From the NCBI GenBank assembly GCA_002746645.1, contig PDPU01000031.1:1-64000 (forward strand): a DNA stretch of 64,000 bases, written 5' to 3'. The notes beneath the pieces are model-generated. The model was given only the letters and a program-made list of their open reading frames with translations. It did no database searches and had not been told where the DNA came from. Shown piece after piece: positions 38,323-47,272 of the stretch. The stretch comes from Gammaproteobacteria bacterium (lineage in GTDB: Bacteria > Pseudomonadota > Gammaproteobacteria > Granulosicoccales > Granulosicoccaceae). Each line of letters begins with the position of its first letter. Position 1 is the stretch's first letter. The position numbers were made by a program, and so were the translations under genes.

Positions 38323-38420
38323 GAGCGGATGGTTTCCGGGTTGCAGTCAGAGAGGCTGATGATGACATCGGCCAGCAACGAAAACAGCTCTGGCGACGGT
38401 TCGGCATCACTTGCGCTCAC
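38319..38420 (-). CDS. Small ORF (33 aa) coupled to ltaE and the VOC gene
   Basis: GTG 38420 overlaps the ltaE stop (GTGA) and its TGA at 38319-38321 overlaps the VOC ATG (ATGA). The product (if GTG starts) begins [19 protein letters not shown] and ends [12 protein letters not shown]: an acidic start and a short hydrophobic helix [12 protein letters not shown]. The two-way 4-bp overlap is the pattern of translationally coupled operon genes, which argues that it is translated. No family is recognised. It could be only a coupling device. Confidence 0.55.
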   Translation of the reverse strand: MSASDAEPSPELFSLLADVIISLSDCNPETIRS

Positions 38421-39439
38421 GTGTCGAGACCACGAGCAAACACCTCGACGATGGTCGGCAAGGCGCCGGACGGAATGTCGCGATGCAGCACGATACGACT
38501 CCAGCCCTGTCGCGACAGGCTCAGACGAAGGCCGGCTTCGGCTGCCGCCGCGAGAACACCCGTCACCTTGTCCTCGGGCAGAGACAACCAGACCATGTTG
38601 CTCTGCAACCAGCCCGGGCGCAAGCTGATGCCGGGCAGCGGTTCGAGCGCCGTGGCGAGTTCCCGTGCCTTCGCGTGATCGTCGGCCAGAGCGGCAGGCC
38701 CCTCTTCGAGTGCAATGATGCCCGCTGCCGCCAGCACGCCTGCCTGACGCATGCCGCCACCGGCAACCTTGCGCCAGCGCCGCGCTGCCGCGATGAACTC
38801 GGTGCTGCCGACCAGCATCGAACCGACGGGAGCACCAAGGCCTTTCGAAAGACACAGCGACACACTGTCGAAACAGCGGCCGATGTCCTCGAGCGAGACA
38901 CCCAGAACCACCGCGGCGTTGGCGGCACGCGCACCGTCGAGGTGTATGGCCAGCGCATGGGCGTGCGCAAATGCCCGGGCCTCACGAAGGCTCTCGAGAG
39001 ACTGCACACGGCCATGCTGCGTGTTCTCGAGGCACAGCAGCCGTGTTTTCGCGAAATGCGTGTCGGCCCGGTCCTTGATGACGGACGCCACCGCGTCGAG
39101 CGGCAGCCCGCCATCGTCGCCGAAGGGCACGGGCTGCGGCTGGATGCCGCCGAACACGGCAGCACCACCACCCTCGTACCTGTAGGTGTGTGCGTCATGA
39201 CCGCAGATGTACTCGTCGCCACGCCCGCAATGGGTCAGCAGAGCTACGAGATTCGACTGCGTACCCGAGGGCATGAACAGCCCGGCCTCGTGACCAAGGC
39301 GCTCGGCCGCCATGGCCTCGAGCCGGTTGACGGTCGGATCGTCGCCATGAACGTCATCGCCGACCTCGGCGTCATGCATTGCCTTGCGCATCGCCGCGGT
39401 GGGCTGCGTGACCGTATCGCTTCTGAGATCAATGATCAT
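38417..39439 (-). CDS. ltaE: Low-specificity L-threonine aldolase
   Basis: 340 residues, PLP enzyme of fold type I cleaving threonine or allo-threonine to glycine and acetaldehyde. MIIDLRSDTVTQPTAAMRKA is the standard start, LFMPSGTQSNLVAL and AIHLDGARAANAA (Asp for PLP) are conserved, and the PLP lysine is in CLSKGLGAPVGS. ATG 39439 has a GGGAG upstream. It overlaps thiN's 3' end by 11 bp and is followed by the coupled small ORF and VOC gene. Confidence 0.95.
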   Translation of the reverse strand: MIIDLRSDTVTQPTAAMRKAMHDAEVGDDVHGDDPTVNRLEAMAAERLGHEAGLFMPSGTQSNLVALLTHCGRGDEYICGHDAHTYRYEGGGAAVFGGIQPQPVPFGDDGGLPLDAVASVIKDRADTHFAKTRLLCLENTQHGRVQSLESLREARAFAHAHALAIHLDGARAANAAVVLGVSLEDIGRCFDSVSLCLSKGLGAPVGSMLVGSTEFIAAARRWRKVAGGGMRQAGVLAAAGIIALEEGPAALADDHAKARELATALEPLPGISLRPGWLQSNMVWLSLPEDKVTGVLAAAAEAGLRLSLSRQGWSRIVLHRDIPSGALPTIVEVFARGLDT

Positions 39440-40301
39440 GGTCCTGTCTCCCGTCAAGGTTGCGCGCGGGATCCCCGGCGACCAGCATCACCAGCAACCT
39501 GCCCGCACGCACCTGCACGCTGACGACGACGTTTTCTTCCTGCCCGGTTTCCTGTCCGGCTTGCTGCACGGCGGCCAGGTCAGCGATACCGGCATGCTCT
39601 CTGTCGCTGCCGAGGGACGTTTCTTCAGGGCCGGAACACGCCCTGTCAGGCACTCGCTGCGGGCAGGCAACACGATTGCTGAGCCCGAGTGTATCGCCAG
39701 CCCGGAGCCGCTGCTCGTCGAGTGGCCAGAGCAGCCCGCCGGTGCTCACACCCTCGGCCTGAAACAGCGGCAACAGACTCACCGTCCGCCCCGTGGCAAG
39801 TTCACGCCTGAATGTGTGCTCGGGTGTCACCACAAAGGCCTCGACCGTGGCGTCCACGAACCCGAGTTCAAAAGGCCAGTCCTGCAGTGCCGGCAATTGC
39901 CAGTTGAAGAGCATGTGATCGGTTCGCCCACCCGACACACCGACTACCAGCACTTCGGCAGACCGCACCAGCCCACGCGCCTCGAAGGCGGCAATGCGTG
40001 CTTCTCCCCGGAGATGAGCGGCAACGAGTTCCAGCGCGAGTTGCAGATCGCTGGCATTCTTGTTCACGGGGAACTCGTGACGTTCGATGCCCGTGTAACG
40101 CTCGTCATCGAGGAATTCGGCACCGACGCTGTCGAAATCACCGATGAGAAGGTCGGGGTGCAGACCGAGGTTCGCCGCATGAACGAGCCCGGCATCGACG
40201 CACACGATCACGTCAGCGGTTGCGGGTTGCAGGCCATCACGCGCCTCGCACGGATATTCACCGCCTGCGAACAACCAGACGCGCATCGGTGCTTCACTCA
40301 T
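39429..40301 (-). CDS. thiN: Thiamine pyrophosphokinase with insertion in C-terminal domain
   Basis: 290 residues. Phosphorylates thiamine to TPP with ATP. VIVCVDAGLVHAANLGLHPD, LLIGDFDSVGAE, HEFPVNKNASDLQLAL and GVSGGRTDHMLFNW are the TPK catalytic motifs. The C-terminal domain shows LGLSNRV then, after about 45 extra Gly/Gln/Glu-rich residues (TSLGSDREHAGIADLAAVQQ), resumes with VVVSVQVRAGRLLVMLV. ATG 40301 is chosen for the family start. Together with thiBPQ it makes a thiamine salvage set; no de novo thi gene is in the window. Confidence 0.92.
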   Translation of the reverse strand: MSEAPMRVWLFAGGEYPCEARDGLQPATADVIVCVDAGLVHAANLGLHPDLLIGDFDSVGAEFLDDERYTGIERHEFPVNKNASDLQLALELVAAHLRGEARIAAFEARGLVRSAEVLVVGVSGGRTDHMLFNWQLPALQDWPFELGFVDATVEAFVVTPEHTFRRELATGRTVSLLPLFQAEGVSTGGLLWPLDEQRLRAGDTLGLSNRVACPQRVPDRACSGPEETSLGSDREHAGIADLAAVQQAGQETGQEENVVVSVQVRAGRLLVMLVAGDPARNLDGRQDHDH

Positions 40302-40311
40302 TGCACGTCGT

Positions 40312-41724
40312 TCACTGAATGTACTCGTCGGCGAATTCCAGCGCCCGGGTGATACCGACGAGCGTCGCCTCGAATGCCTCGCCCGTCTCGTCATCGACAT
40401 TGTCGAGCAGGGTAACGCCCATGCTGCTGCCGCGCTTCAGCTTGGGAATGATCTCGCCCTCCACGAAGGCAGTGTCATCAACAAGCTGTCGGGTCCCGTC
40501 CGCATCAACGCGGATCACCGAGCCGACGATGTCGCCCATCTGCCAGTTGTCGATGCGCCAGCGGAATTTCGCCGGTGAATCGACTTCTCGCCCGGGGAAA
40601 TTCAGGATCACCATGCTCCTGCCCGCCTTCAGGCGGCGGATCTGCAATTCGGGCGAGGCATTGCCGATTTCGGTCGCGCCGTCCTCCTCCGGCTGGAACT
40701 GACTCGAAAGCGTGCAGACACGATCGCGGCGCTCGACCGCACAATCGACTTGCCAACTACCGAAATAGGCAACCAGTGCTTCGCCCTCGGTCGGAGTCTG
40801 CTTGTCACCCGTTGCGGTGATCGGTTGCGCCGCATCTTCACCAAGGGCCACGAATCCGTCGGAGAATGCAGCCAGCGCGTCCTCATCGACAGCATCTTCA
40901 TCGACAGCACCTTCATCGCCGGTGCTTTCGTTGCCCCCACCGCCATCGACAGGCAGGTCGCTGACGTCAGGCACCGGACACACGTTTTCATCGGCCTCGG
41001 CATCATCACCTTCGGGCACTTCGCTGAGCGAGCGCAGCCGCACCACACCGGCAAGGTTCGTGTCGAGTTCGGCGTTCTCTTCGATCACTCCCCGCAGTAC
41101 CACCTCGACCGGCTCTGCACCGCCGCCACGCGAGGCCAGATACTGACGCAGGGCCGCAAGGGTGGCAGCGTCACCACCCAACTGGTAGCGGGAATCACGA
41201 CCGCAGGCCTGGAACACACGACGGCTACCGACGTCCATGATGTGCCCGCGCAGCGTGACCGTCGAAGCACTGACACCGTTGATGAGCGTGCGGAGTTCCG
41301 TCAGCCGTTCCCGTGACATGCGCGCAAGGCAGTCCTTGGCCACCTGTTCGGCAATCGAGCGCGGCTCGGTGATGTCAAGATACCAGAGGCAGTTTTCCTT
41401 GCGATAGCTGACAAAGGCCTCCTGTGCACGATTGAAGGCAGCGAGCGCATCACCTTCCAGCATCCGCCGCACACGTCGGTTCAGTTCCGCCATGTCGCTG
41501 TCGGCCGTGTCGAGGATATTGTCGAGGCAGTTGTGGATCTCATCCTCGTTGTCGGTAAGTGCCAGGCATTCGGCCAGCACGGAATCGGGGGCTGCCCGCA
41601 GCGGCTCGTGGATCATCATCACAAGCAGCACAGACAGCGGCAGCAGCCGGAAAAGCCACCGCGACTGTCGAATAATCGACGTCAATGACGCCGTTCGGTC
41701 GAGCTTTGAAATCAATGAGTCCAT
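40312..41724 (-). CDS. Exported protein: LprI-like DUF1311 domain plus IalB-like domain
   Basis: 470 residues with an N-terminal membrane/signal segment (LLPLSVLLVMMIHEPLRA). Residues about 60-160 match the lysozyme-inhibitor LprI/DUF1311 pattern (AECLALTDNEDEIHNCLDN, RRVRRMLEGDALAAFNRAQ, NCLWYLDI). A middle domain (VTLRGHIMDVGSRRVFQACG) follows, then an acidic linker (DEDAVDEDAL) with a 15-bp DNA repeat. The last 150 residues (LVAYFGSWQVDCAVERRDRV, LKAGRSMVILNFPGR) resemble the IalB family. ATG 41724. Divergent from the BON/OmpA gene. Confidence 0.72.
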   Translation of the reverse strand: MDSLISKLDRTASLTSIIRQSRWLFRLLPLSVLLVMMIHEPLRAAPDSVLAECLALTDNEDEIHNCLDNILDTADSDMAELNRRVRRMLEGDALAAFNRAQEAFVSYRKENCLWYLDITEPRSIAEQVAKDCLARMSRERLTELRTLINGVSASTVTLRGHIMDVGSRRVFQACGRDSRYQLGGDAATLAALRQYLASRGGGAEPVEVVLRGVIEENAELDTNLAGVVRLRSLSEVPEGDDAEADENVCPVPDVSDLPVDGGGGNESTGDEGAVDEDAVDEDALAAFSDGFVALGEDAAQPITATGDKQTPTEGEALVAYFGSWQVDCAVERRDRVCTLSSQFQPEEDGATEIGNASPELQIRRLKAGRSMVILNFPGREVDSPAKFRWRIDNWQMGDIVGSVIRVDADGTRQLVDDTAFVEGEIIPKLKRGSSMGVTLLDNVDDETGEAFEATLVGITRALEFADEYIQ

Positions 41725-41864
41725 TGCTACGATCCTACCGTGTGTCGCTGTATCTGTTACCAAAAATCGGAAATCCCCCCTGAATGTCCTGCAGCACTGT
41801 CAGACAGCGCCCGTGCCGTATAATTCATGGTTGTCCATCACGCTTTCACAGGTTTCTTCTCGAC

Positions 41865-43199
41865 GTGCCTTCGTCGCCATTGCTCAAGCGTTCACGTAAC
41901 CGCCAACATCAAGGCTCGGCCGTACTGTGGCTGTTGCTGTGGATCAGCTCCACCGCAATGATCGGACTGGCAGCCGTCAACTGGGCAGCGCCAGCTTTCG
42001 AAAGCCGCCTGCGCACGGCAGTGGAGCAGGAGGTAGGCCAACTGAGTGGCCTGGATCCGAAAGCAAGCGTCAACGTCGAGGGGCGCGCCGTCACGCTGCG
42101 TGGCGAAGTTGCCAACGAAAGCCAGCTGCGCGATATCGTCACCGCTGCTGCCGCCATCTCGCCCTTCACGGCCATCGACAACCGTCTGACGCTCACGCAG
42201 CACGGCGCAACAGCTCCGGCTGAAGCGACACGCGATGCAGCGTCACGCAACTCCTCGTTCGCCCTGTCAACGAGCGGCGCCGACCAGGCTGCCGAGCGGT
42301 CGCCGGCCAGGCTGTCCTTCGAAGTCGACGGCGGCATACTGAAACTCAGCGGCGAGATGCCCAGCGAAGCGCCACTCGATGCATTCATCGACACCGCTCT
42401 CGCTCTGTTCGAACTCGATTACGTACACAACGAGCTGCATGTCGCGGAGGACGTTGCAGCCGCTCCCTGGTTCGATTCGCTGGAAGCGATGCTGCCCATC
42501 GTGGCCGGACTCGACAGCCCCGCCATCTCCATCAACGGTCGTCAGGTCACGGTTCGCGGCAGCACCGACAGCAGCCAGAAAGAGAAGCGCGTTGTCGGCA
42601 AACTGCTCGGGCATATCGGCAGAATGTCACTGATCGAGAAGATCAACGTGATCGAAACGATACCGGTACCGATGCGCGAGGCAGGCATGCCGGTGACGGC
42701 CGCAGCCACGCTGGCCGTCGACGCCGAACCGGAAACAGACCCGATATCGGCAGTCACGATGACAGCGACATCCGCGACAATCGGCGACTTGGCACGGAAA
42801 TCGAACGAAAAGACCATCGACCCGAGCCGCCCGGCACTCTCGCGTGCATCACTTGCGCTGCTGAACGAACTCGACAAGCTGCCCGTTGCCGACATCGGTT
42901 TCGACAGGGAGCTCGAGGCAGTCAGCGACGACAGTCTGCCCATCATCGACGATGTGGCCGCGCTGCTTCTCGCGCATCCGGACATCGAGGTATCGGTGGA
43001 TGGCCATTACCGCGACGCGGCCCGTGCAGGCGAAAACCTCGCACTCAGTCAGGCCTGGTCAAGCTCGGTACGCGAACGGCTGGTCCGGCAGGGAGTATCG
43101 GTATATCGCCTCCGCGCCCGCGGTTTCGGCGAAGGGGTTCCGCTGCCCGAAGGCAAACCCGGTTCGGGCAACCGCATCGAATTCACCATCAGCGACTGA
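41865..43199 (+). CDS. BON-domain / OmpA-like envelope protein
   Basis: About 444 residues from GTG 41865. The frame continues upstream to 41784, but a TATAAT at 41820-41825 lies inside that part, so the downstream start fits better. One N-terminal TM helix (LWLLLWISSTAMIGLAAVNW), then tandem BON-type phospholipid-binding modules (SVNVEGRAVTLRGEVANESQ, and again AISINGRQVTVRGSTDSSQ), then a C-terminal OmpA-like domain (EVSVDGHYRDAARAGENLAL, RLRARGFGEGVPLPEGKPG) that binds peptidoglycan. Followed 11 bp later by a coiled-coil gene. Confidence 0.78.
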   Translation: MPSSPLLKRSRNRQHQGSAVLWLLLWISSTAMIGLAAVNWAAPAFESRLRTAVEQEVGQLSGLDPKASVNVEGRAVTLRGEVANESQLRDIVTAAAAISPFTAIDNRLTLTQHGATAPAEATRDAASRNSSFALSTSGADQAAERSPARLSFEVDGGILKLSGEMPSEAPLDAFIDTALALFELDYVHNELHVAEDVAAAPWFDSLEAMLPIVAGLDSPAISINGRQVTVRGSTDSSQKEKRVVGKLLGHIGRMSLIEKINVIETIPVPMREAGMPVTAAATLAVDAEPETDPISAVTMTATSATIGDLARKSNEKTIDPSRPALSRASLALLNELDKLPVADIGFDRELEAVSDDSLPIIDDVAALLLAHPDIEVSVDGHYRDAARAGENLALSQAWSSSVRERLVRQGVSVYRLRARGFGEGVPLPEGKPGSGNRIEFTISD

Positions 43200-43210
43200 C
43201 GGAGTCCTGC

Positions 43211-43807
43211 ATGCCAAGCCTCTACTACGAAGTTTTCGTCTGCGTCGTCGTTGCCAGTCTGGCCGGATTCTTCTGCGGATGGATGCTGCTGCGCAGCACG
43301 AGTCAGCGCCGCATCACCGGTATCACGCGCCACTGGGAAAACAAGTACACCGACTTCGCTCACAGCAGCGATCTCGAAATTCAGGAACTCGAAGCGCGCA
43401 TTGTCGAGCTTGGCGATGAACTGCGCGAACAGAACGACATCAACAGCGAACTTCGTGGCACCGTACGCCTTCTCGAGAACCAGTCCCGTCAGGCCCAGGA
43501 CGAGGCCATTCGCACCAACAAGGCCACCACGGAAGCTCAGTCCCGCATGCAGCAGCTTCTGCATACCAAGGCTTCGACGTTGCTCGCGGAAAACGCCATG
43601 GAAATCGAAGCCGATACCTTCGACCAGACGGTACGCATCGACCCCGGCCAGCGGCACACCACGACCATGCCACCGATCGACGAGTTCGACGACGAACAGC
43701 TCGATGCCACCACGGCGCTGGCCGACAGCAGTTTCGACACCGAGGAATCAACCATCGCACTCGATCGCGAAACGCTCGATGCACTGAGGCGTTCTTCCGA
43801 GGGTTGA
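43211..43807 (+). CDS. Membrane-anchored coiled-coil protein of unknown function
   Basis: 198 residues. One N-terminal TM helix (YEVFVCVVVASLAGFFCGWM), a short basic loop, a coiled coil of about 85 residues (EIQELEARIVELGDELREQ), and an acidic C-terminal tail (EFDDEQLDATTALADSS). No domain recognised. It follows the BON/OmpA gene by 11 bp, so the two are likely an operon concerned with the envelope. Confidence 0.72.
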   Translation: MPSLYYEVFVCVVVASLAGFFCGWMLLRSTSQRRITGITRHWENKYTDFAHSSDLEIQELEARIVELGDELREQNDINSELRGTVRLLENQSRQAQDEAIRTNKATTEAQSRMQQLLHTKASTLLAENAMEIEADTFDQTVRIDPGQRHTTTMPPIDEFDDEQLDATTALADSSFDTEESTIALDRETLDALRRSSEG

Positions 43808-43932
43808 TCGACTGATCGTCGAGTGTTGCGCTTTCGCACTGCGCAACCGGTCACAGGCTGCCGCATTCACCCTGTCCTCGTTTCCTTCTTCGCCGTTACC
43901 GGTCGGACCAGTAACGTCATCGGCGATGGAGA

Positions 43933-45618
43933 ATGGGCGCAGCAACATGTTTCCCCGGCAGTCTTGCCGCTGCATTGATACTGCTCGTCAGTTGTTCGGG
44001 CCAGGGTGGTACGCCGCAGTCGGAACCTCAGTCGCAGCCACCGGCGGCAGCGCCGGCACTGCCGGCGAGCGAGGTTGACAACGCCTTCCCCGACACCGAT
44101 CAACTGTCACTGATCGATGCCTACCGTCTGCTCGATCAGACGACCTTCGGGCCCGCACTCGCCGAAATCGAAGCCGCAGCCGACATGGGTCCGGGGGCCT
44201 GGATCGACCGCCAGATGCAGTTGCCGGCGACCTACCTCCTCCCCCTGCTGATGCAGTCGGACCGGAGCCGCTGGAACGAGTACGTGAACACCTGGTGGCG
44301 CCGCGTCATCCAGTCCGACGATCAACTGCGTCACCGCGTGGCCTTCGCGCTCAGCGAGATCTTCGTGGTCTCTGCCAGCGATGGCCTCGGCGAGGAGCAG
44401 GAGGGGCTTGCGAACTACTACGACATTCTCCTGAGGCATGCCTTCGGCAACTACCGCGAACTGATCGAGGACATCACCCTGAACCCGATCATGGGCGAGT
44501 TCCTGAGCATGAAGGGAAATCAAGGTCCCGACCCCGAGCGCAACATCCAGCCGGACGAGAACTACGCGCGGGAACTCCTGCAACTCTTCAGTATCGGGCT
44601 CGTGCGCCTGAACCCCGACGGCACACCGATACTCGATGACAAGGGTGTCCCCGTCCCGACCTACGATCAGGAAATCGTCGAAGGCTTCGCCCGGGTCTTT
44701 ACCGGCTGGCACTTTGCCAATGCGGAAGACTTCCGCTGGCCGGACAACACGGACTACCTCTCGCCCATGACCGCCTGGCCCGAGTATCACGCCAGCGGCA
44801 GAAAGACGCTCCTGCGTGGCCGCGTGCTCGAAGCCGGCGGCACACCGGAAGATGACCTCGAGGCCGCACTCGACAACATTGCCAACGATCCGAACACAGG
44901 GCCCTTCCTCTCGAAACAGCTGATCCAGCGCCTGGTCACCAGCAACCCCTCGCCCGGCTACGTGCGTGACGTTGCTGCCGTCTGGGACAGCAACGCCAGC
45001 GGCGAGCGCGGCAACCTCGGCAGCGTGATCAAGGCCATCCTCATGCACCGCGAAGCACGCCTTGGCCATCTCGAATCACCAGAGAGCTTCGGCAAGCTCA
45101 AGGAACCGCTGCTGCGCGTGGCCCACCTCTGGCGTGCCTTCGAGCCCGCGTCGATCCACCACGAATTCAACTACGCCTGGGCTGAATCCGACCTCGCGCA
45201 GGCGCCACTGTATTCTCCTACGGTATTCAATTTCTTCCGCCCCGACTATGCCCCTCCCGGCGAGATCGCCGACGCGGGGCTCGTTGCCCCCGAATTCGAG
45301 ATTCACGACGACAGCTCGATCATCCGGATCACGACGCGACTCCTCGCCAACAGCCTCTGGCTGCACAACCACGATGACAGCAAGGAACCGGAGAATCTCT
45401 ACATCGACATCGACAGGGAAATGGCCCTGGAGCCCGACCAGGACGCCCTGATCGCGCATCTCGATCTGCTTCTGACCGGCGGGCGCATGAGCGAAGCGCT
45501 CAGGAATGATGTGCGCGCCTTGCTGGCCGAGCGTCCCTGGGAAGACGAGGCGGCGACACGCGTGGCCGAAGCGATCTTCCTCGTGATCACTTCACCCGAG
45601 GCCGCGGTTCAGATCTGA
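43933..45618 (+). CDS. DUF1800 lipoprotein
   Basis: 561 residues. Signal with lipobox LVSC (Cys21), Gln/Pro-rich linker, then a DUF1800 fold: AYRLLDQTTFGPALAEIEAA, DQLRHRVAFALSEIFVVS, NYARELLQLFSIGLVRLN, RVFTGWHF. It belongs to the DUF1800 family, which is nearly always encoded before a DUF1501 gene; both functions are unknown. The partner starts 64 bp downstream. Confidence 0.92.
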   Translation: MGAATCFPGSLAAALILLVSCSGQGGTPQSEPQSQPPAAAPALPASEVDNAFPDTDQLSLIDAYRLLDQTTFGPALAEIEAAADMGPGAWIDRQMQLPATYLLPLLMQSDRSRWNEYVNTWWRRVIQSDDQLRHRVAFALSEIFVVSASDGLGEEQEGLANYYDILLRHAFGNYRELIEDITLNPIMGEFLSMKGNQGPDPERNIQPDENYARELLQLFSIGLVRLNPDGTPILDDKGVPVPTYDQEIVEGFARVFTGWHFANAEDFRWPDNTDYLSPMTAWPEYHASGRKTLLRGRVLEAGGTPEDDLEAALDNIANDPNTGPFLSKQLIQRLVTSNPSPGYVRDVAAVWDSNASGERGNLGSVIKAILMHREARLGHLESPESFGKLKEPLLRVAHLWRAFEPASIHHEFNYAWAESDLAQAPLYSPTVFNFFRPDYAPPGEIADAGLVAPEFEIHDDSSIIRITTRLLANSLWLHNHDDSKEPENLYIDIDREMALEPDQDALIAHLDLLLTGGRMSEALRNDVRALLAERPWEDEAATRVAEAIFLVITSPEAAVQI

Positions 45619-45682
45619 ATCTGCACGCCGCCGCCCGTGGAAAAGGACAGGAACAGGAAACAGGAACAACAGGGACAAGCGC

Positions 45683-47050
45683 ATGGCCAGGCACAATCAC
45701 AGCCGACGACGTTTTCTGCGAACCGGGAGCCGCACCCTTCTCGGGGCCGGGCTTGCATTGGGCGCCGACCCGATACTGACTCTCGCGCATGCCGCCGACG
45801 CGCCCGCCGTCGATGCGAACGAATACCGGGCGCTGGTCTGCCTCTATCTCAAGGGCGGCTGCGACGGCTTCAGCCTCGTGGTGCCCCTCGGCGGTGAGCG
45901 CCACGATGCCTACGCGAATTCGCGCGGTGATCTTGCCGTCGGCCAGCAGCAGCTTCGACCCTTCGCCAGGGCTTCTCTCGGCCATGGCATGCATGGTGCG
46001 GCAGCCGCGCTGGGCGAGCTCGTCGACGATGGACGCATGGCCATCGTTGCCAACGTGGGGAACCTCATCGAGCCCACCAGCAAGATGCAGTACGAGGAAC
46101 GCGCCGTAAGCCTTCCGGCGCAGTTGTTTTCCCACAATGATCAAACCATCCAGTGGATGCAGCAACAGGGAGTCAACCGTGGCGATCAGGGCTGGGGAGC
46201 AAGAACGGCCGGTTTTCTGGCTCCACTGCAGGAGCGGGACTACCTCACGTCCATCTCGCTCGATGGGTCGAACCACTGGCAGTCCGGCTTCGGTCAGCGC
46301 CCCTATTCGATCACCGCACGGGGTGTGCTCAGCTACGATGGCATGGATCCGGACTCCGCATGGGAGCGGCCGCGGCGCGAGATCTTTCAACGCACCCTCA
46401 CTCACCCACGCCGCCATCTGTTCACCCGCACCTATGCAGAATTACAGCAGCGCGCCATGCACGTGACCACCGAACTCGGCCAGGTGCTCGAAGCCAACAA
46501 CGGATTGATCACGGAGCCACCGGGAGAAGAAACCCTGTCGCACAAGTTCGCCATGGTGGCGAGGCTCATCGCTGCTCACGACACGCTCGGCATGCGCCGG
46601 CAGGTGTTCTACCTCGACATGGACGGCTTCGACGTGCACGACAAGCAGAATCGCGAGCTGCCCGAACTGTTCAGCGAGCTTGCCGACGGCCTTGCCTTCT
46701 TCCAGCAGGAACTCGCGAACATCGGCATGGAACACCAGGTCACCACCTTCACGGCATCGGACTTCGGACGTGCGCTGACGAGCAACGGCGACGGCACCGA
46801 CCACGGCTGGGGCAACCATCACCTCGTCATGGGCGGCGCCGTACAGGGCAACGCCATCTACGGACAGGTACCGCTGCTGCACAAGGACAGCGACGACTCC
46901 GTACAGAACGGTCGCATACTACCCACCACGGCTACCGCACAGTACGCTGCCACCCTGTTGCGCTGGATCGGCCTCGATGAAACACAACTCGACACCGCGC
47001 TTCCCAACCTCGCCAACTTCGGGACGCGGGACCTCGGCTTCATGGGCTGA
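45683..47050 (+). CDS. DUF1501 protein with Tat signal peptide
   Basis: 455 residues of the DUF1501 (alkaline-phosphatase/sulfatase-like) family. The signal has SRRRFLRTGSRTLLGAGLAL, a twin-arginine motif, then an AHA-type cleavage site, so Tat export is likely. LVCLYLKGGCDGFSLVVPLG and FDVHDKQNRELPELF are family features, as are TTFTASDFGRALTSNGDGTD and DHGWGNHHLVMGG near the metal site. It lies directly after the DUF1800 gene, the usual paired arrangement. Export may depend on the tatABC genes at 24.5-26.5 kb. Confidence 0.93.
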   Translation: MARHNHSRRRFLRTGSRTLLGAGLALGADPILTLAHAADAPAVDANEYRALVCLYLKGGCDGFSLVVPLGGERHDAYANSRGDLAVGQQQLRPFARASLGHGMHGAAAALGELVDDGRMAIVANVGNLIEPTSKMQYEERAVSLPAQLFSHNDQTIQWMQQQGVNRGDQGWGARTAGFLAPLQERDYLTSISLDGSNHWQSGFGQRPYSITARGVLSYDGMDPDSAWERPRREIFQRTLTHPRRHLFTRTYAELQQRAMHVTTELGQVLEANNGLITEPPGEETLSHKFAMVARLIAAHDTLGMRRQVFYLDMDGFDVHDKQNRELPELFSELADGLAFFQQELANIGMEHQVTTFTASDFGRALTSNGDGTDHGWGNHHLVMGGAVQGNAIYGQVPLLHKDSDDSVQNGRILPTTATAQYAATLLRWIGLDETQLDTALPNLANFGTRDLGFMG

Positions 47051-47061
47051 ACGGGGGTAGT

Positions 47062-47094
47062 CAGGGCTGAAATCAGGTCTGAAATCAGGGCTGC
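47062..47094. repeat. 12-bp direct repeat after the DUF1501 gene
   Basis: CTGAAATCAGGT is followed at once by CTGAAATCAGGG, with a further partial copy (TCAGGGCTG). It is one of several 12-bp tandem duplications in this window. The rest of 47051-47272 contains no gene I can support. Confidence 0.7.
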
Positions 47095-47272
47095 CGGCAG
47101 GATGTGCAACAAGGTGCAACACCGAACCCTGCTCTGCCTTGCGATGCACTGAATTGCATGATCCTGCAATCATTCGTGAATACCGGCACCAGCAGCATGC
47201 GCGGGTGCCGAAGGATTGGCACAGCCTGATATGATCAGGGGGTCGCCAACGTCGGTGCAGTCCCGACCACCC

